Positions 1-11,625 of a stretch of DNA of 64,000 nt are shown here, piece by piece. The translations under genes and the position numbers were made by a program. The notes under the pieces are model-generated. The model did not search any database. It was not told the origin of the DNA and saw only the letters and a list, made by a program, of their open reading frames with translations. The stretch is taken from positions 6,748,213-6,812,212 of the forward strand of contig OZ234493.1 of assembly GCA_965153455.1 (NCBI GenBank). Reading direction: 5' to 3'. Each line of letters begins with the position of its first letter. Within the stretch, counting starts at the first letter, position 1. This DNA comes from Sphagnum compactum (taxonomy: Eukaryota; Bryophyta; Sphagnopsida; Sphagnales).

Positions 1-1290
1 ACCATAAAATTCGGCCATTGTCACATTGTAATGCTTTCTTTGAAGCTCAGATTCTTCCGCATGGTCTTCATCCAAATCTGCATTAGCAACAACACCATTG
101 AGCGAAACATTCGGATGCCATCCATCCTCACCGTAAGGAAATAGCAACGGATAATGTAGAGCCATGTATTCCACATGTAGTTCGGAAATGCACTGAAACG
201 GGCCAGCTTGTTGAGCAAGGATGACGTCACGTCTATCTATAGCCTCAGAACCATCTCCTACCATCAATGTAGCGACTTCATCGGCCGTCGACACATTATA
301 TCGACGGGCATCCTTTGTTCGAGATGCAATGAGACGCAATTTCAAATCCATGGGAACACCTTCTGTTGCCATCATATCCCTTGCCATTTTGAACACTTCG
401 ACATAGGGATTGATATTGTGCATCATGGTCAACAACCGATTCAACGTCGTTGGATCAAGCGATGGCATAATGGCATGGCGGTTTTGATGTTCGCATTTTG
501 TATCATGAATGTACGACTGTGCAAACTGTGGACGTTGTCCTTCGACAGGACATAAGGATCCGATTTTGTGATAAAGCTCACCTTGAATGCGAAAGGAGGA
601 CGGTCCAGGGCCTCTTGTTACCGACTCATTAACTTTGGCCCCGAGCGAAGTGAATGCCAACACCGAATTGTACATGCGAATCTAATCTCGAAATTTGACG
701 GCACCGTTCTCTTTGCTGGTTAAAAGAACTTCTAGCTCTTGCGGTGTTGCAGGAAGACTCAGCAACAAAACTTTGCCACTCTCGTAACATAAAGAAAATT
801 GTGGGTTATTGTAGCTCGACTTTGCCAATCGTTTTTTGATCCACATTTTCACGTTGTAGAATCCATATATTGTGTCCATTTCTCCACAATCCCATCATCC
901 CAGAGCTAACGCATCTTCGTCTCCAAACAATTGCAATGCGTCATTGCCAAGAGAAGGCTGTGCACGTGCTGCCACTTTTTGTACGGTTCGTCGTTCTCGA
1001 CATAGACAATTACTTCGCTCTTGCAACGTTTCAGATGGCCCGGCCGACTTTGTACGTTGCCTAGCACGTCGTTATCTGTGTAAGCGATTACAACGTTCAT
1101 GTGCAGATTCTGACGTGTCTTAATTGAATTCTGCTGGAACATCAATATGTGGAACAAAATTTTCCAAAGAGTCAATTTGCTCGTCATTCTGCTGAGCTTC
1201 TAGCTGCTGTTGAAGGGCCGCCAAAACAACCAAAGCATTACCATGTTGCGCAATGAGTGCACACATACGTTCTTGTATGTCTTCGAGCAT
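1..1290 (-). pseudogene. Helitron replicase/helicase N-terminal region, decayed and cut by the window edge
   Basis: Reading the minus strand from an ATG at 1290 (MLEDIQERM...) gives one frame that runs to base 1. It is interrupted by four stops at 1120-1122, 1072-1074, 895-897 and 682-684. The translation matches the N-terminal part of Helitron Rep/helicase proteins: a basic Arg-rich stretch, a damaged zinc-ribbon-like block ending in KMWIKKRLAK, then the Helitron-like N domain with NSVLAFTSLGAKVNES, GPGPSSFRIQGELYHKIGS and HVEYMALHYPLLFPYGEDGW. The HUH nickase and SF1 helicase parts would lie to the left, outside the window. At least one stop (TGA at 895, where Arg CGA is likely) and the apparent Cys-to-Tyr changes in the finger fit C-to-T transitions, the usual decay of methylated transposons. 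No 5' TC terminus was located. Confidence 0.8.
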
Positions 1291-3670
1291 TATGGAGAAT
1301 ATATGTTAAGTTTGTTGCTAATATTGATATCAAAGTCTTGGAAGGGGGTCTCTCCTGCACTCTTGTCTGCTCGTGTCGTGTGTGCATGTATACCTTTTTT
1401 GATGTATTTGTTGCCCTACCTATTAGCTAGACTGCTTGTTTTATTTTGCTTCAAACTCACCCTCGTAGGATCAGTCTCCCCCTTGTTTACACAAAACACT
1501 CCTCGTGGTGTGACCATAGAAAGTGGGTCAAACTTATCCAAATATATCTCCACGGACAGCCTCATCCTGGCCCACATCAATAACACAAAAACACTGTCAG
1601 CTTTCTAGTGTAAGTCTGAGCCAGCCTTTTTATTTATTGGAAAAATTTCGCAGAAAAGTGAATTGAAAAATTGAAAAATTGAAAAAGAAGTGTTTATGAG
1701 GGGAAAAATAGTAAATAGTAATACTATTTAAAAATTTGGATCACATAAGGTTTCAATCTTTTTGAAAAATTTAGACTCATGAGTTAATAATTTCATTGGC
1801 AAAGTAATACCCCTGGTTATCAATTTACTTGAGTTTTTTTTTAAATAATACATTATGCTTACAGGTCAGTTTTCAAATACTCACCTTGCAAACCACAAGT
1901 TATATCTCGACTCATGAAAAGCCAAGGTAACATGTGCAAAGGATTGGAGTAATGACAAAGCTGCCAAATGAAGAAGGGAAAAACCTTGCCAAAAATATTT
2001 TTAGACACTGAAGAAGGATTCAGGGGAAGCTCATTTCTTGAGTCTTTTTCGATCTCAAACTTCCGACAAAGTGTTATACAATGCATTGAATCAAATCCCC
2101 CACATGCATAGCTCTACTTTCTTTTCTGTGTCTCTCAATTGCAATTCCGCTCCTTGTCGAACTAAGTCTCTCTTACTGTGAGCTCCGGAGTACGCAATAA
2201 CACACGCACACAGAGGGTATTGCCCAGAGGCAGAGCAAGTGCAAGAGAGAGAGAAAAAAGGAGAGAACGCTGGAGAGAGAGAAAGAGAGAGCCTAAAAGA
2301 ATCCCACAAACTTCCTGATTTTAGTCAATTCAGAACCTTGCACATACCCACTGCCAAAAAACCGCAAAAACTTCTTCCCTTTTCACAATTTCTCTGTCTG
2401 TGTCTTCTGTGCCTCGGCGTGTGTGCGTGTGTGTGCACTCCCAAGAGATTCTTGTCAACTACCCATGCACACGAAATGTGACAATCAGCTTTCTTCTCTG
2501 TGCGTCTATGAAACTTAAAAGCCAATTCTTTCTCCTAGCTTCTTCCAAAAAAAAAATTGAGAAAAATTCTTAAGAATCTTTCTTTCTTTCATTCTCTTCC
2601 GTCCCGTTCTCAATCTCCTCTATCTGAAGCTCTGGAGCTCTTCTCTCGCACTGGAGCGTGCGTTTGCACTCCCTGTGGAGTTGCCTGCAACAGGAGGAGC
2701 AGTAGCAGGCGCTTCTTCTTCTACATCTCGTGTTCTCCCTCCCGCCACTATTATACCAGGAAGGCCTATAACAAATCTACAATAAATGAAGATTTGGTGC
2801 CACGATTAAATATACCAGGGATGAAGATTCTGTAAATATCCGCTACTTCTTGTTAGATCGTATTCTCCTCCCCCCCCACCAGGTTTCTAATCTACAATAT
2901 ATGAAGATTATGCATATGTATGTACCAGTGATGTAGGTTCTACCACTCTCTGCCACACAAAGCCTTTTTCCTTCTTTACTCCTTTGTCAACCACACAAAA
3001 GCTCACAAATCTACCATTCTAAAAGATATAAGTTCACTCTCAAATCTTCGCCACATATAAGTTCACTCTCATCCGTATCTAAATAAGGACATGGATGGAG
3101 GGCCATTCCTGGTTTATTTCCTTCCCATTCTTGGTGGGCAGAAAGCTGCAGTGTCAGACTCAATAGAGGGATGGTGTGCAGCCGGCAACCTTGGAGCTTC
3201 CAGGGTGTCGATTCGCATGGACGACCGGACGGATGGACAGAGGGACAACGGGACGGATTCAGGGGAAGCTTCATTTCATCCCGACATCCTTTATTTACAA
3301 TATATATCGAGGGCACCTTGTATCCATGAATTTCCCTCTAATAAAAATTAGGATGGATATTATGCTTACTCCTCAAGGGTGGGAGGGAAATTATGCCTAC
3401 TTAGAGATGTAAGAACCCTCCCACTATTGAGGACCGGACATAAGAACCCTGTGGTTAATATTCCTTGGGATCTACAGAGGTTTGGTTCATGGTAAATTTT
3501 GCCTCGTGCTTTATGCTAGGGAAAGCCCATGGGTAGGGGACATTCTCAAAATGTGGAACGGGATTAGGCTATCACCTGGTTGTAGGCCCCTTATTTTGAG
3601 AATGCCCCACCCTGGGGACGAGAATATTACAGTAAAATATTTTCCTTTACCCTACACAGCCAACTTCCAA
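1291..3670. other. Intergenic stretch without a supported gene
   Basis: No open frame here has recognisable domains or plausible splice-linked partners. It contains AT-rich sequence (1,620-1,860), a purine-rich GAGA tract near 2,242-2,298, a GT-rich tract near 2,418-2,440 and two copies of a 17-base direct repeat at about 3,025 and 3,055. It also holds short segments related to dispersed repeats elsewhere in the window (see the findings at 3,255 and 41,540). Confidence 0.5.
2242..2298. repeat. GA-rich low-complexity tract
   Basis: A run of GAGA units interrupted by short A-rich stretches. Such tracts are common near plant promoters, but no gene follows closely, so no function is assigned. 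Confidence 0.6.
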
Positions 3671-3678
3671 GTTTGAAC
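3671..3678 (+). repeat. Left 8-bp target-site duplication of the hAT element
   Basis: GTTTGAAC lies directly before the left terminal inverted repeat and recurs exactly at 7471-7478 directly after the right one. An 8-bp duplication is the hallmark length for hAT transposition. Confidence 0.92.
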
Positions 3679-3695
3679 CAGTGTTGGGCGGATAT
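3679..3695 (+). repeat. Left terminal inverted repeat of hAT element
   Basis: CAGTGTTGGGCGGATAT pairs with the reverse complement of 7454-7470, differing at one position (C versus T at base 11). Confidence 0.9.
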
Positions 3696-3870
3696 CCTGA
3701 AAATCCACATATTGCTCAGGATATCACTTTTGAAATCCTCTGGATATCAAAATTTGTGATATTCGAAGTGATATCATTATCTCTGGATATCAAAATAATC
3801 ATATCTGGTCATATAATATCCGAACAAAATTATTTTTTTTGTTGAAAATATGATATCCAAGGCGGATATT
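3690..3870. promoter_or_regulatory. Subterminal GGATAT motif cluster
   Basis: GGATAT or its complement appears near 3690, 3718, 3744, 3785, 3818, 3850 and 3862. Such clusters inside hAT ends are typically bound by the transposase BED zinc finger. The binding role is inferred from other hAT elements, not shown here. Confidence 0.6.
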
Positions 3871-4263
3871 AAATCCATGCCCGAATATGGATACGAAAGG
3901 GATTTAGGTTTAGGGTGTAGGTTGTAAGGGGGATCAAAACAAAACTACGGGTGCCACTATAGGCCATAAAAAAAACAAGAACCCTAAATCTAGAATAAAA
4001 TGGGGCTCGAGCTTAGCTCCGACCCCACTTTCTCCTTTCTCCTTCTCCTCGTGCTCTACTCTCCTTCGCGCTGTTGTTTTCTTTTTTATGTTGTTATTCT
4101 CCTTTTCGTGTTGTTGCTATTTTCTTTGCCCTGTTGTTTTCCTCATCGTGTTGTTGCTCTCTTATTCACATTGCTTGGCTTTCCTCTTCGTGCTACTCCT
4201 CTCCTCTTCGTCTATTCTTCTATTTCAGGTACAAGGTTTTTCGTGCTATTCTACTCTCCTCAC

Positions 4264-4424
4264 TATGTTGTTGTTGGTGTGTTGTTATTTGTTGAAGAAT
4301 CTTGTACTACCCCCTCATTCCTTCTTGCAGGAATTGGGAGTGGTATGTTGTTGTTGGTGTGTTGTTATTTGTTGAAGAATTTTGTACTACCCCCTTCATT
4401 CCTTCTTACAGAAATTGGGAGTGG
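4264..4424 (+). repeat. 80-bp tandem duplication inside the hAT element
   Basis: Two nearly identical copies start at 4264 and 4344 with a period of 80 bases. They differ by about three substitutions and one inserted T. The unit contains TTGTTGTTGGTGTGTTG and ends in GGGAGTGGT. It lies in the 5' leader of the transposase region. Confidence 0.85.
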
Positions 4425-4954
4425 TCGGGAGTCAAGAATTGAAAACCTATATTTTTTCAGTAAGTATTTTTCGCATTGCTTATTTCCACTTTTTAATTGT
4501 TTTATCTCATGTCTTTTGTTCCTTTGTTTTTTTTTGTTTTACGCTTTGGTTTGTGGTGCAGGGCTTGTTATAAATTTTTTTGGAGACAAACATGAACCTT
4601 TGTACTTTTGACAATTTTATCTTTGTTTACTTGTTTTGCAGTATTCTTGTATTGCTTGCTTGTAAATGTTTTGCATCATATTTAGTTGTGCATAAAAGCA
4701 TTATCATCACATCACACAACAAAACCTTGTATTTGTTTCTTTAGTTTCTCCACCATTTGGCCTTATAGAACAGTTGTGAAAGATGGAAGGGTCAAATGAA
4801 TTAATAATCAAATAATGTAAATTAAAGAATATATAATATGCATAAATGATGAAACTAAAGTTAGTCAAGTAGTGAAGAAAGTGAAAATCCAAGTCTGCAA
4901 ATTGAAGTAAATAAAGTGTCATGAAAGTCTATTGATGAGAAAACTAAACAGATT

Positions 4955-7230
4955 TTGCAACAATTGCAAACTCAAAGAAAAAAATGCATCCCCATAATAG
5001 AAATGCAATTTGTTGGTTTTTTTTATTGTGTTAATGATAACTCAAAAATAAACTTGGATGTTCCTCAAATGAGGCGATGTTTGTTGTGTCATTTTCAACC
5101 AGTTATTTTTGTGAATTCAAGAAAACAATTAAGGAAAGGTCTAATAACATGTTATAAAACAAGTGGCATAACATGTATGCAGAAACATCTTGATGCAAAT
5201 CATTCAACAATTTATAAAAGGTTTTTAAAAAATAATAATAATTAAAAGAAAAAATATATAGAGAGATAATCTACAAAGAAAGGTCTCTTATTTCCAATTC
5301 TTCCATATTTGAATTTTTTGCTTCAAAAGATCCCTTCAAAAAGGATGATGTGGAACAAAAAATGTTTGTGGAAAATCTTACACTTTCAATAGTGAAAAAT
5401 CATTTGCCTTTACAATTTGTGGAAAATGTGTGGTTAAAGTGTTTAATGTTATAATTATGTCCTCATGTGCAATTCCTTTCTCGAAAATTATTTTCAAACA
5501 TTGTTTTGCCTAAATTGGTGGAGAAAATTAAGGAACCATATATTTTGCCTTTGCTAAATGATTGTAGTTGTGCTACCACCAATTTTGATTTGTGGATGTC
5601 CAAGGGTGCACATGATGTGTTTATCTTGATCATAATTTTTTGGGATCTGATTGGAAACCAAAACATGTTATTATTGGTTTGTTTGAAGCTGTTGAAACTA
5701 CAGGACAAGCGTTGGCTATAAATTTTACTAATCTTTTAGATGCATATGGCTTGAGAAATAAGATCATAGCATGTGTGAAGGATGAAGGTTCAAATTTAAA
5801 TACATTGACTAATGTTTTGAAGTTTGTTGTTAAATATGAAACTTTAAATTTGGAAGAAATCTTTCAGGGAACCTGTTTTGGTCATGTTTTTTCCAAAGTG
5901 TGCCGATATGCCACAACCGATGACAAAGTTTGTAAGAACTTGAAATATGTGTATATTAAATCTACTCAAGCAAATTTACAAAAATGCATTATTTGGCCAA
6001 AAACATTTAGTAAAGGTCATCAAGAATGGAATAGAGCTTACATTAAAGCTAGTTTGAGACCTAGGAAACTAAACACTCTTTTGAAAACAATGTTAGTTTG
6101 GTTTTCAAACATTTAATTTTTGCTCCATTTTTGCAAGTCTATTATTTCTAGTTTATTTTATTTATACGTTTTTTTGTTGATCCTTGATCTACTTCTACAG
6201 GTTACAAGTAAAATCATCCTATTTCAAGAAGCATTAGAATTTAAGGCAACAATTGTCCTATGTTATAATCAACAAACTACAATGAAGGTTACTGGCCTTC
6301 CATCTTTAACTTGGCACATATCTCAAATAATTATTGATGTTTTGTCTTCAATTGTAAATGCTTACGTGTTGAACCAATCTCGTGGGCATTGGTTATTTTT
6401 TTATGTTTTGAATGTAACAATCATTATGAGCCTGAAACTTAAAGAAAAATATGAAATTTCACTTAGCTTGTAGGATTTGATTGATGATGATTCTATTGTA
6501 GCCCAGGAATTATCATTGTTTGCATCTAACATTAGAAGAGAAGTATGTGACATTTTAGATGATTTTCTATCATTATTAAAAAAGTGAGAAAAAAAACACA
6601 TAACATCATGTCCCTGATGTTAAACCCTACATTTAAAAATCTGATATTGGTTTCATCTCTTATTGGTTGAGAGCAAGTTGTTTCCATTGTGGAAGAGTAT
6701 GACCAACGATCCTTATTTACTATGCTTTTGAGATGCTATCACATCCTCCACCCTATGGCAAAATTTGGACTTGTGGCAAATATGCAAATTGATGAAGAAA
6801 GTAATTTGGACATTTTTGAGATGTTTACTAAAACCAATGAGCCAACAAAAGAGGTGGTGAACAAAGAGTTGCTAATGTTTAGAAGGTTTCAAGTGGATGT
6901 CAAGGACATTAAATGTCCTTTAGAGTGGTGGGCAAAACACGAGTCTTTATTTCCAATTGTGGTATTTCTTGTTCATCAAATTCTTGGCATTGTTGGTTCT
7001 CAAATAGAAACTAATTTTAAAAAGAAATTTGGTTGGAATTCTTACAAATTTGAGGAGATGTCACTTACAATCAAATAATTTAGATAAGATAATTTTTGTA
7101 AGTAAAAATTGACCTAATGATCCTAATGTGGGTTGTAGTTCACCTTCTAATTCGATAGAGTTGACTGAGGCCGACCTTGCCTCAGAAAAAGAATTAGAAC
7201 AATATGAAGGTGAATTTGAATGAGATGAAC
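4955..7230 (+). pseudogene. Broken hAT transposase
   Basis: Pieces of one transposase follow each other in order. At 5,040-5,245 is a BED-type zinc finger (CLLC ... KHLDANH, a Cx2C plus Hx4H pattern). At 5,467-5,640 and, in a shifted frame, 5,640-6,116 is the catalytic core region (TTNFDLWMSKGAHDVF; HVIIGLFEAVETTGQALA; IIACVKDEGSNLNTL). At 6,689-7,078 is the C-terminal hAT dimerisation region with WWAKHESLFPIV and HQILGIVGSQIETN. The frame shifts at the T-run near 5,636-5,640, and stops separate the finger from the core. A probable intron with pyrimidine tract ends at about 6,200 (CTACAG). The end of the dimerisation domain has lost the usual ERIF-like continuation. The gene cannot make an active protein as it stands. 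Confidence 0.85.
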
Positions 7231-7453
7231 TTTTGAACTTGTAATTTGTAAAAAAAATTTAAAAAAATTGTTTGTCTTATTATCCGGAATGCTAGGTTAC
7301 TTGATGAATATTAATGGTGACGAATATCCAATCATACTGAAATTCGGCAGTAGATTTATATATATTTTTGATATCCTTAAAGGGTATTACAATTGATTTT
7401 TAAAATAAAAATAAAAATAAACAAAACTGGCAGATTTAAAAACAAAAAAGGTT

Positions 7454-7470
7454 ATATCCACCCAACACTG
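7454..7470 (-). repeat. Right terminal inverted repeat of hAT element
   Basis: Reverse complement begins CAGTGTTGGGTGGATAT and mirrors the left end with one mismatch. Confidence 0.9.
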
Positions 7471-7478
7471 GTTTGAAC
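7471..7478 (+). repeat. Right 8-bp target-site duplication of the hAT element
   Basis: GTTTGAAC, an exact copy of 3671-3678. Confidence 0.92.
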
Positions 7479-8322
7479 CGCCATTATCACAAGGAGCACT
7501 TGATGAGTCAGATATCTTTGTTAAAGTGAACCCTAAGAAATCCAAAGAGCAATCACAACTAGTGGAATGACTTGACAAGCAGGAGACTTTAGTGTTCGTG
7601 GAATGTTCCTAGGCTTGTCGGAAGGGTTTCATGCTTTCTTGGTAACTATGTCAAATTGTTTCTTACACAAGCTCCAGCACTAGGAGTATGATTAGCTTGG
7701 TGGAGTGTTATGCAAGGTTTGTTCAAAGGGTTGATGCTTTGAACTTTGTTGTGAAGTTTTAGTTAAGAGGCATCATCCCCTCCTCTTGTGTTTGGCTTCT
7801 TTGACAACCTTAAAGCTTTTTGCATCAATTTGCGCACTAGGATGCAAAAATGTCTCTTGGTGGAGTGTAGAAGGTTTTATGTTAGTTAACTCTTGAAGGG
7901 TTCATGTTTTTCTCAGTTTTCCAGTGGAAGTTGTGGTCAAATTCCTATTCTGGTTCTTGAGTTTGTCAAAAATTGATCATGTCACAAACTTGCAATTGAA
8001 GAATGAGGAGATTGTTGATCTACCATCCTCATATATTGAAATGGACCCAAAAGCGTTGAGAAACCAAGAGTGGGGTTCTGTTTTATCGTTGCTATTTTAG
8101 ATTCTGTCTTCTTTCTTTGGTTTTGGAGTTCTTGTCAGCCAGAAAGTTATTGTTTCTATTTTGGATTCATGGAGTTCTTTCATCTCCTTTGAACTCGACT
8201 ATTGCTATCGTTGTGGCTACAACGGTGCAACGATGATGATAGTTATATTTGGTGCCCAAGCCTTTTGAGGCACAAGAGCTTAGACAAATCTCACAGTTGG
8301 GATTGTGCTTTGACTCTCTAGC
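7479..8322. other. Upstream region of the kinase gene; no gene supported
   Basis: No frame with recognisable domains is present. It may contain the promoter, leader or non-coding first exon of the kinase gene starting at 8323. A pyrimidine-rich stretch with TCTCTAG sits just before that ATG, so an upstream 5' UTR intron is possible. Confidence 0.4.
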
Positions 8323-11300
8323 ATGAAAGTAGTAGCCCTCGCCTTTGTACAACTCTTGAGGTTAATAATGAACATCTTGGGCATTGTGGCCAAGGTCATG
8401 GCGGAAACTGGTAGTCGCTGGAATTCCAATTTCCTTTCCAGAATCATCGGAGTGGGGTCTTCTTCCAACCCAACAGAGTTCGAAAAACTCATAGCAACGA
8501 TTAAGGGGATCCATGACCTTGTTGATCATGGCGTTCAGCTCAACAAGCAGCTGTGTGGTTATGTAGACCAAAAGCTTTCAAAGTTGAAGGCTTCGTTAGA
8601 AAGTCGTTACAAAAGCTTTGTTAGTGCACCGGAGTCGGTGCCAAACGACGCGAAAATCGTTCTTAAAGAATTGTACTTGGTAGTGAAACGTGTGGAGGTT
8701 CTTGTGCAAAAGTGCACATTCAAAGAAGCCCGCGATCAATGGCTTGAGGTAGCGATAACCATGGCAAATGTAGGAGAGGATGTAGTAGAGATGGAACTTG
8801 ACCTGGCATGGTGGGTTAGTGTGCTGAAGGTTGCAGCCGACTCGAACATGGGAGAATCTGAACTTCTTAGCAAGGTAGAGAGCGCAATGAGAAAGCAAGC
8901 AACCCTGCTTGAGAAGCTGTCTAAAGAACTTAGTTCTTTACAAAGGGCTGCTAAAAGTGACAGGAAAGACCTACTTTCTAGGCTCGAGGAAGTGAAGAAG
9001 AGAGGTAACACCAACAGCCGCCAGTACGTTCTTGCTATCTATTTGTTGTCAAGAATGCAAGAAGGTCATGACCAGATTGCTCCAGAGGTAGCTGTGCAAT
9101 TGCAGCCTAAAAAGAAGGGCGAGTTTTTGGGCAGAGGTGGATACGGCGAAGTCCATGCGGCTACTTGGTTAGGGAACCAGGAGTGTGCATGGAAGGAACT
9201 TAAACATCAAGAGCTTGAGCACGAATACAGAATTTTGAGACGGTGCAGTCATCCACACATTCTTCAGTCCCTCTGGTTTTGGAAGGAGGAGGAGAAATCC
9301 CACATAATAATGCAGAGGATGCCTGAAGACCTTGACAAACATGTTTCTCGCAAAAAATTGGATTTACATGTGGCCATTGACGTCATGCTGCAAATAGCGA
9401 AGGCCATGCGCTATTTGCAGCATAACAAGATCGTCCACAGGGACCTCAAGCCTTCCAACGTTCTTGTGCAACCTGTCACTGAAAACTTTGGTGAATCCAG
9501 TTACATCCATGTGAAGCTAGCAGACTTCGGGACGGCAAAAGATTGCCTCAATAGCGCAACCTTCTCAGAACAAACTCCTAACCAGGGCACAACATTGTAT
9601 GCTGCACCTGAGGTGATTTTTGGGAAGCAAATGCCACAACCAGATGGAACTCCAAACTTTCCTCCCAAGGCGGATGTGTGGAGCTTCTCTATGGTTTGTT
9701 ACCAGCTTTTATCTGGTGAGAAGCCATTCCACCAGGAATCCAAGATTGGAACAATCCATGCTAAAATACAACATCCAAAATTTCGACCACTTTTTCCACA
9801 AGATTGTCCTGACTATATCAGCACCTGCATCAGCAGATGCTGGGAGCAATCTCCTGATAAGCGACCAACATTCTCTGACATTTGCACCAGCCTCAAGCTT
9901 GCAAAAGCATTCAGCTTGGGAATCACTTGTCTCCAACCTTGTATGCATTTGCTTTCACATAAGCAGCCAGACAACCAAGGAACCAGGTGATCACCTTACG
10001 AAATTCCTCAATCTATCAGTTCAATAACTGACTACTTGCATACAATTCATGCAATTTTGCTAGCACATTGAGCATGTCCATTGGTTAGTTCAAGATTGTT
10101 TCTGCTTGTTTGTGCATCATCAGTTGTGCTATAATTTGTCCCTTGATTTCAACTCTTTGTTGACATTGAAGGTGTGTACAAGTATGAAATTGTTAGTTGA
10201 AGCAGTTTGCGCAAGCTTTGGAAAAACTTGTAATCCAGTGTCTTCCCTTGTCACTGAACGTTGTTTTCGTTTGGCTTTATTTCCAGTGGTGAGGTGATAG
10301 CATCACCGCTACATAAAGCTATTCTTGGCGATGAAAGCATTACCAGAGTGCTTGTTGTGAGAAGTCCAAGGACAGGACTATTCATGAAGAATGTTTGCTT
10401 CAATGGTAACAGACCGAATTTGGAGTCAATTTCAGAGATTGGCTTGGATATCAACAAAGAGTGGGAGCATTGCAGAGCTTCACTCCGCATCCATGCTGCA
10501 AGCAAATGCATTGGCCAGAAAGGGTTGTTTGAACAGATTGACTCATTCTTGGCAGAAAGGAACTCACTGTTGACTTCCTCAAGGTGGCTTGCATCTTGGC
10601 AAGGGGACTTGAGAATTGAAGATTGCAGAAATTGGAGGACTTTCCAACAGGTGGAAAAAGTGAATAGGGTTCATGTTGTATGGCTCTTATATGAAGTGTC
10701 TGAAAGTATCGAATTTGAGTGGAAACATTTGAACGATATCTTGAAAAAATATGAAGTTCCACTCCAGATTCTGATTTTGACAAACCCTGAGAAGGACCCC
10801 ACTGGTGCGTTCTTGGAAAGGAATTTTCTGCGCAATCGTGGTTTCCTATTTCCAGATGTGTCCACATCATCTGGACAAGTTCACTTCATCACGATCCCAT
10901 CACACTGTTTGAGCAGCGAGATAGACATGGCAAAAGGTTATCAACAGCCATTTATGGATCACTTCCCCAATCAATCACCAAAGGACACGTTGTCTCTAAC
11001 ACAATTGGATCACAGGGCACTTTTGCGAAGCACAGAGGTAATCAAAACATTTTCCAGCATACAAAAGACAGCTCGCATCATCTGCAGGATTGCATCAATT
11101 TTGGGCAGGAAAGGAACCACCATTGACAAAGCACCCTTCATGAGGTTGACTGGGCGTTACACCTTAACTCAGTCAGGAATCTTCACCATAAAGTGCATGT
11201 GTAGGATCTGGGAGATTCCTCTGATCGAGGAAAGAAAAATTATGAGTAAATTTGCCTTGTGGGAATCCAATGGAACTGATCATGAACCCTCACATAGACC

Positions 11301-11625
11301 AGAGCAAAATGTGTCTTTGTCTCCATCATTTTCACTGAGCATCAAGGATGGGAGGTACCTCCCATTCACTGCATGCGCTGCACATGCAATTGTCTATTAT
11401 ATAGTTTTTAGAGGGTGGACTGCATCTGACAATCCAGATGAGTTTGATAGCTTTAATTCTAAACATAAGAAGCGGTTTGAGGAATTCTCACAGAAGTCTT
11501 CCAGTGGGATTCTTTCTCAATTATGGCAGAAATTCTCTGGCAGTTTTGATGAAACAGGTCTCAGACAGCAGTTACAGAAATCCCTTGAGGATTTTTACAT
11601 TGAGTGTACTACTCGGCACTCTTGA
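8323..11625 (+). CDS. MLKL-like (DUF1221) protein kinase fused to a degenerate GTPase-like domain
   Basis: Two exons, 8323-9986 and 10287-11625, join through one GT-AG intron in phase (AG|T = Ser555) to give about 1,000 residues. Residues about 30-260 are helical and resemble the DUF1221/HeLo-like N-terminus of plant MLKL kinases (LKELYLVVKRVEVLVQK; LDLAWWVSVLKVA). Residues about 265-535 form a kinase domain with the active-site set intact: GRGGYGEVH loop, Lys in CAWKEL, Glu in EHEYRIL, HRDLKPSN (Asp374), DFG (Asp401) and AAPE. The C-terminal 450 residues look like a ruined G domain: VLVVRSPRTGLF where a P-loop would be, a HVVWLLYEVSE strand (684 on), ILILTNPEKD (716-725) in place of TKxD, then a DUF697-like helical hairpin (807-865). 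Starts at 8368 or 8398 (best ATGG context) are alternatives. A role in immune or cell-death signalling is inference from plant MLKLs. Confidence 0.85.
9987..10286 (+). other. Intron of the kinase gene
   Basis: Donor AG|GTGATC and acceptor TTTCCAG flank 300 bases. The reading phase matches exactly across the junction (two bases plus one), linking the kinase domain to the C-terminal domain in one protein. Without splicing the kinase frame stops at once, at 9988. Confidence 0.85.

Larger units (their letters stand above)
3679..7470 (+). mobile_element. hAT-family DNA transposon, structurally complete at its ends (3,792 bp)
   Basis: The element is bounded by terminal inverted repeats beginning CAGTGTTGGG. 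The left end reads CAGTGTTGGGCGGATAT and the right end, read on the minus strand, CAGTGTTGGGTGGATAT, with one mismatch in 17. Both ends abut the same 8-bp direct repeat, GTTTGAAC. At least seven GGATAT/ATATCC motifs crowd the first 200 bases and more occur near the right end, as expected of subterminal transposase-binding sites in hAT elements. The interior encodes a BED-finger/hAT transposase on the plus strand that is now broken by stops and a frameshift. The element is therefore non-autonomous today, but its intact ends could still be mobilised by a related transposase. The exact duplication suggests it is younger than the other transposon remnants here. Confidence 0.92.

Noticed and set aside
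2557-2835. 92-codon frame as a small gene
   Set aside because: Ser/Arg-rich composition without domains, in simple CT-rich DNA, and no supporting context.
4000-4611. 203-codon plus-strand open frame inside the hAT element
   Set aside because: Composition is low-complexity Leu/Phe/Val from CTT/GTT-rich DNA, it spans the 80-bp tandem duplication, and it precedes the transposase. No domain is seen.
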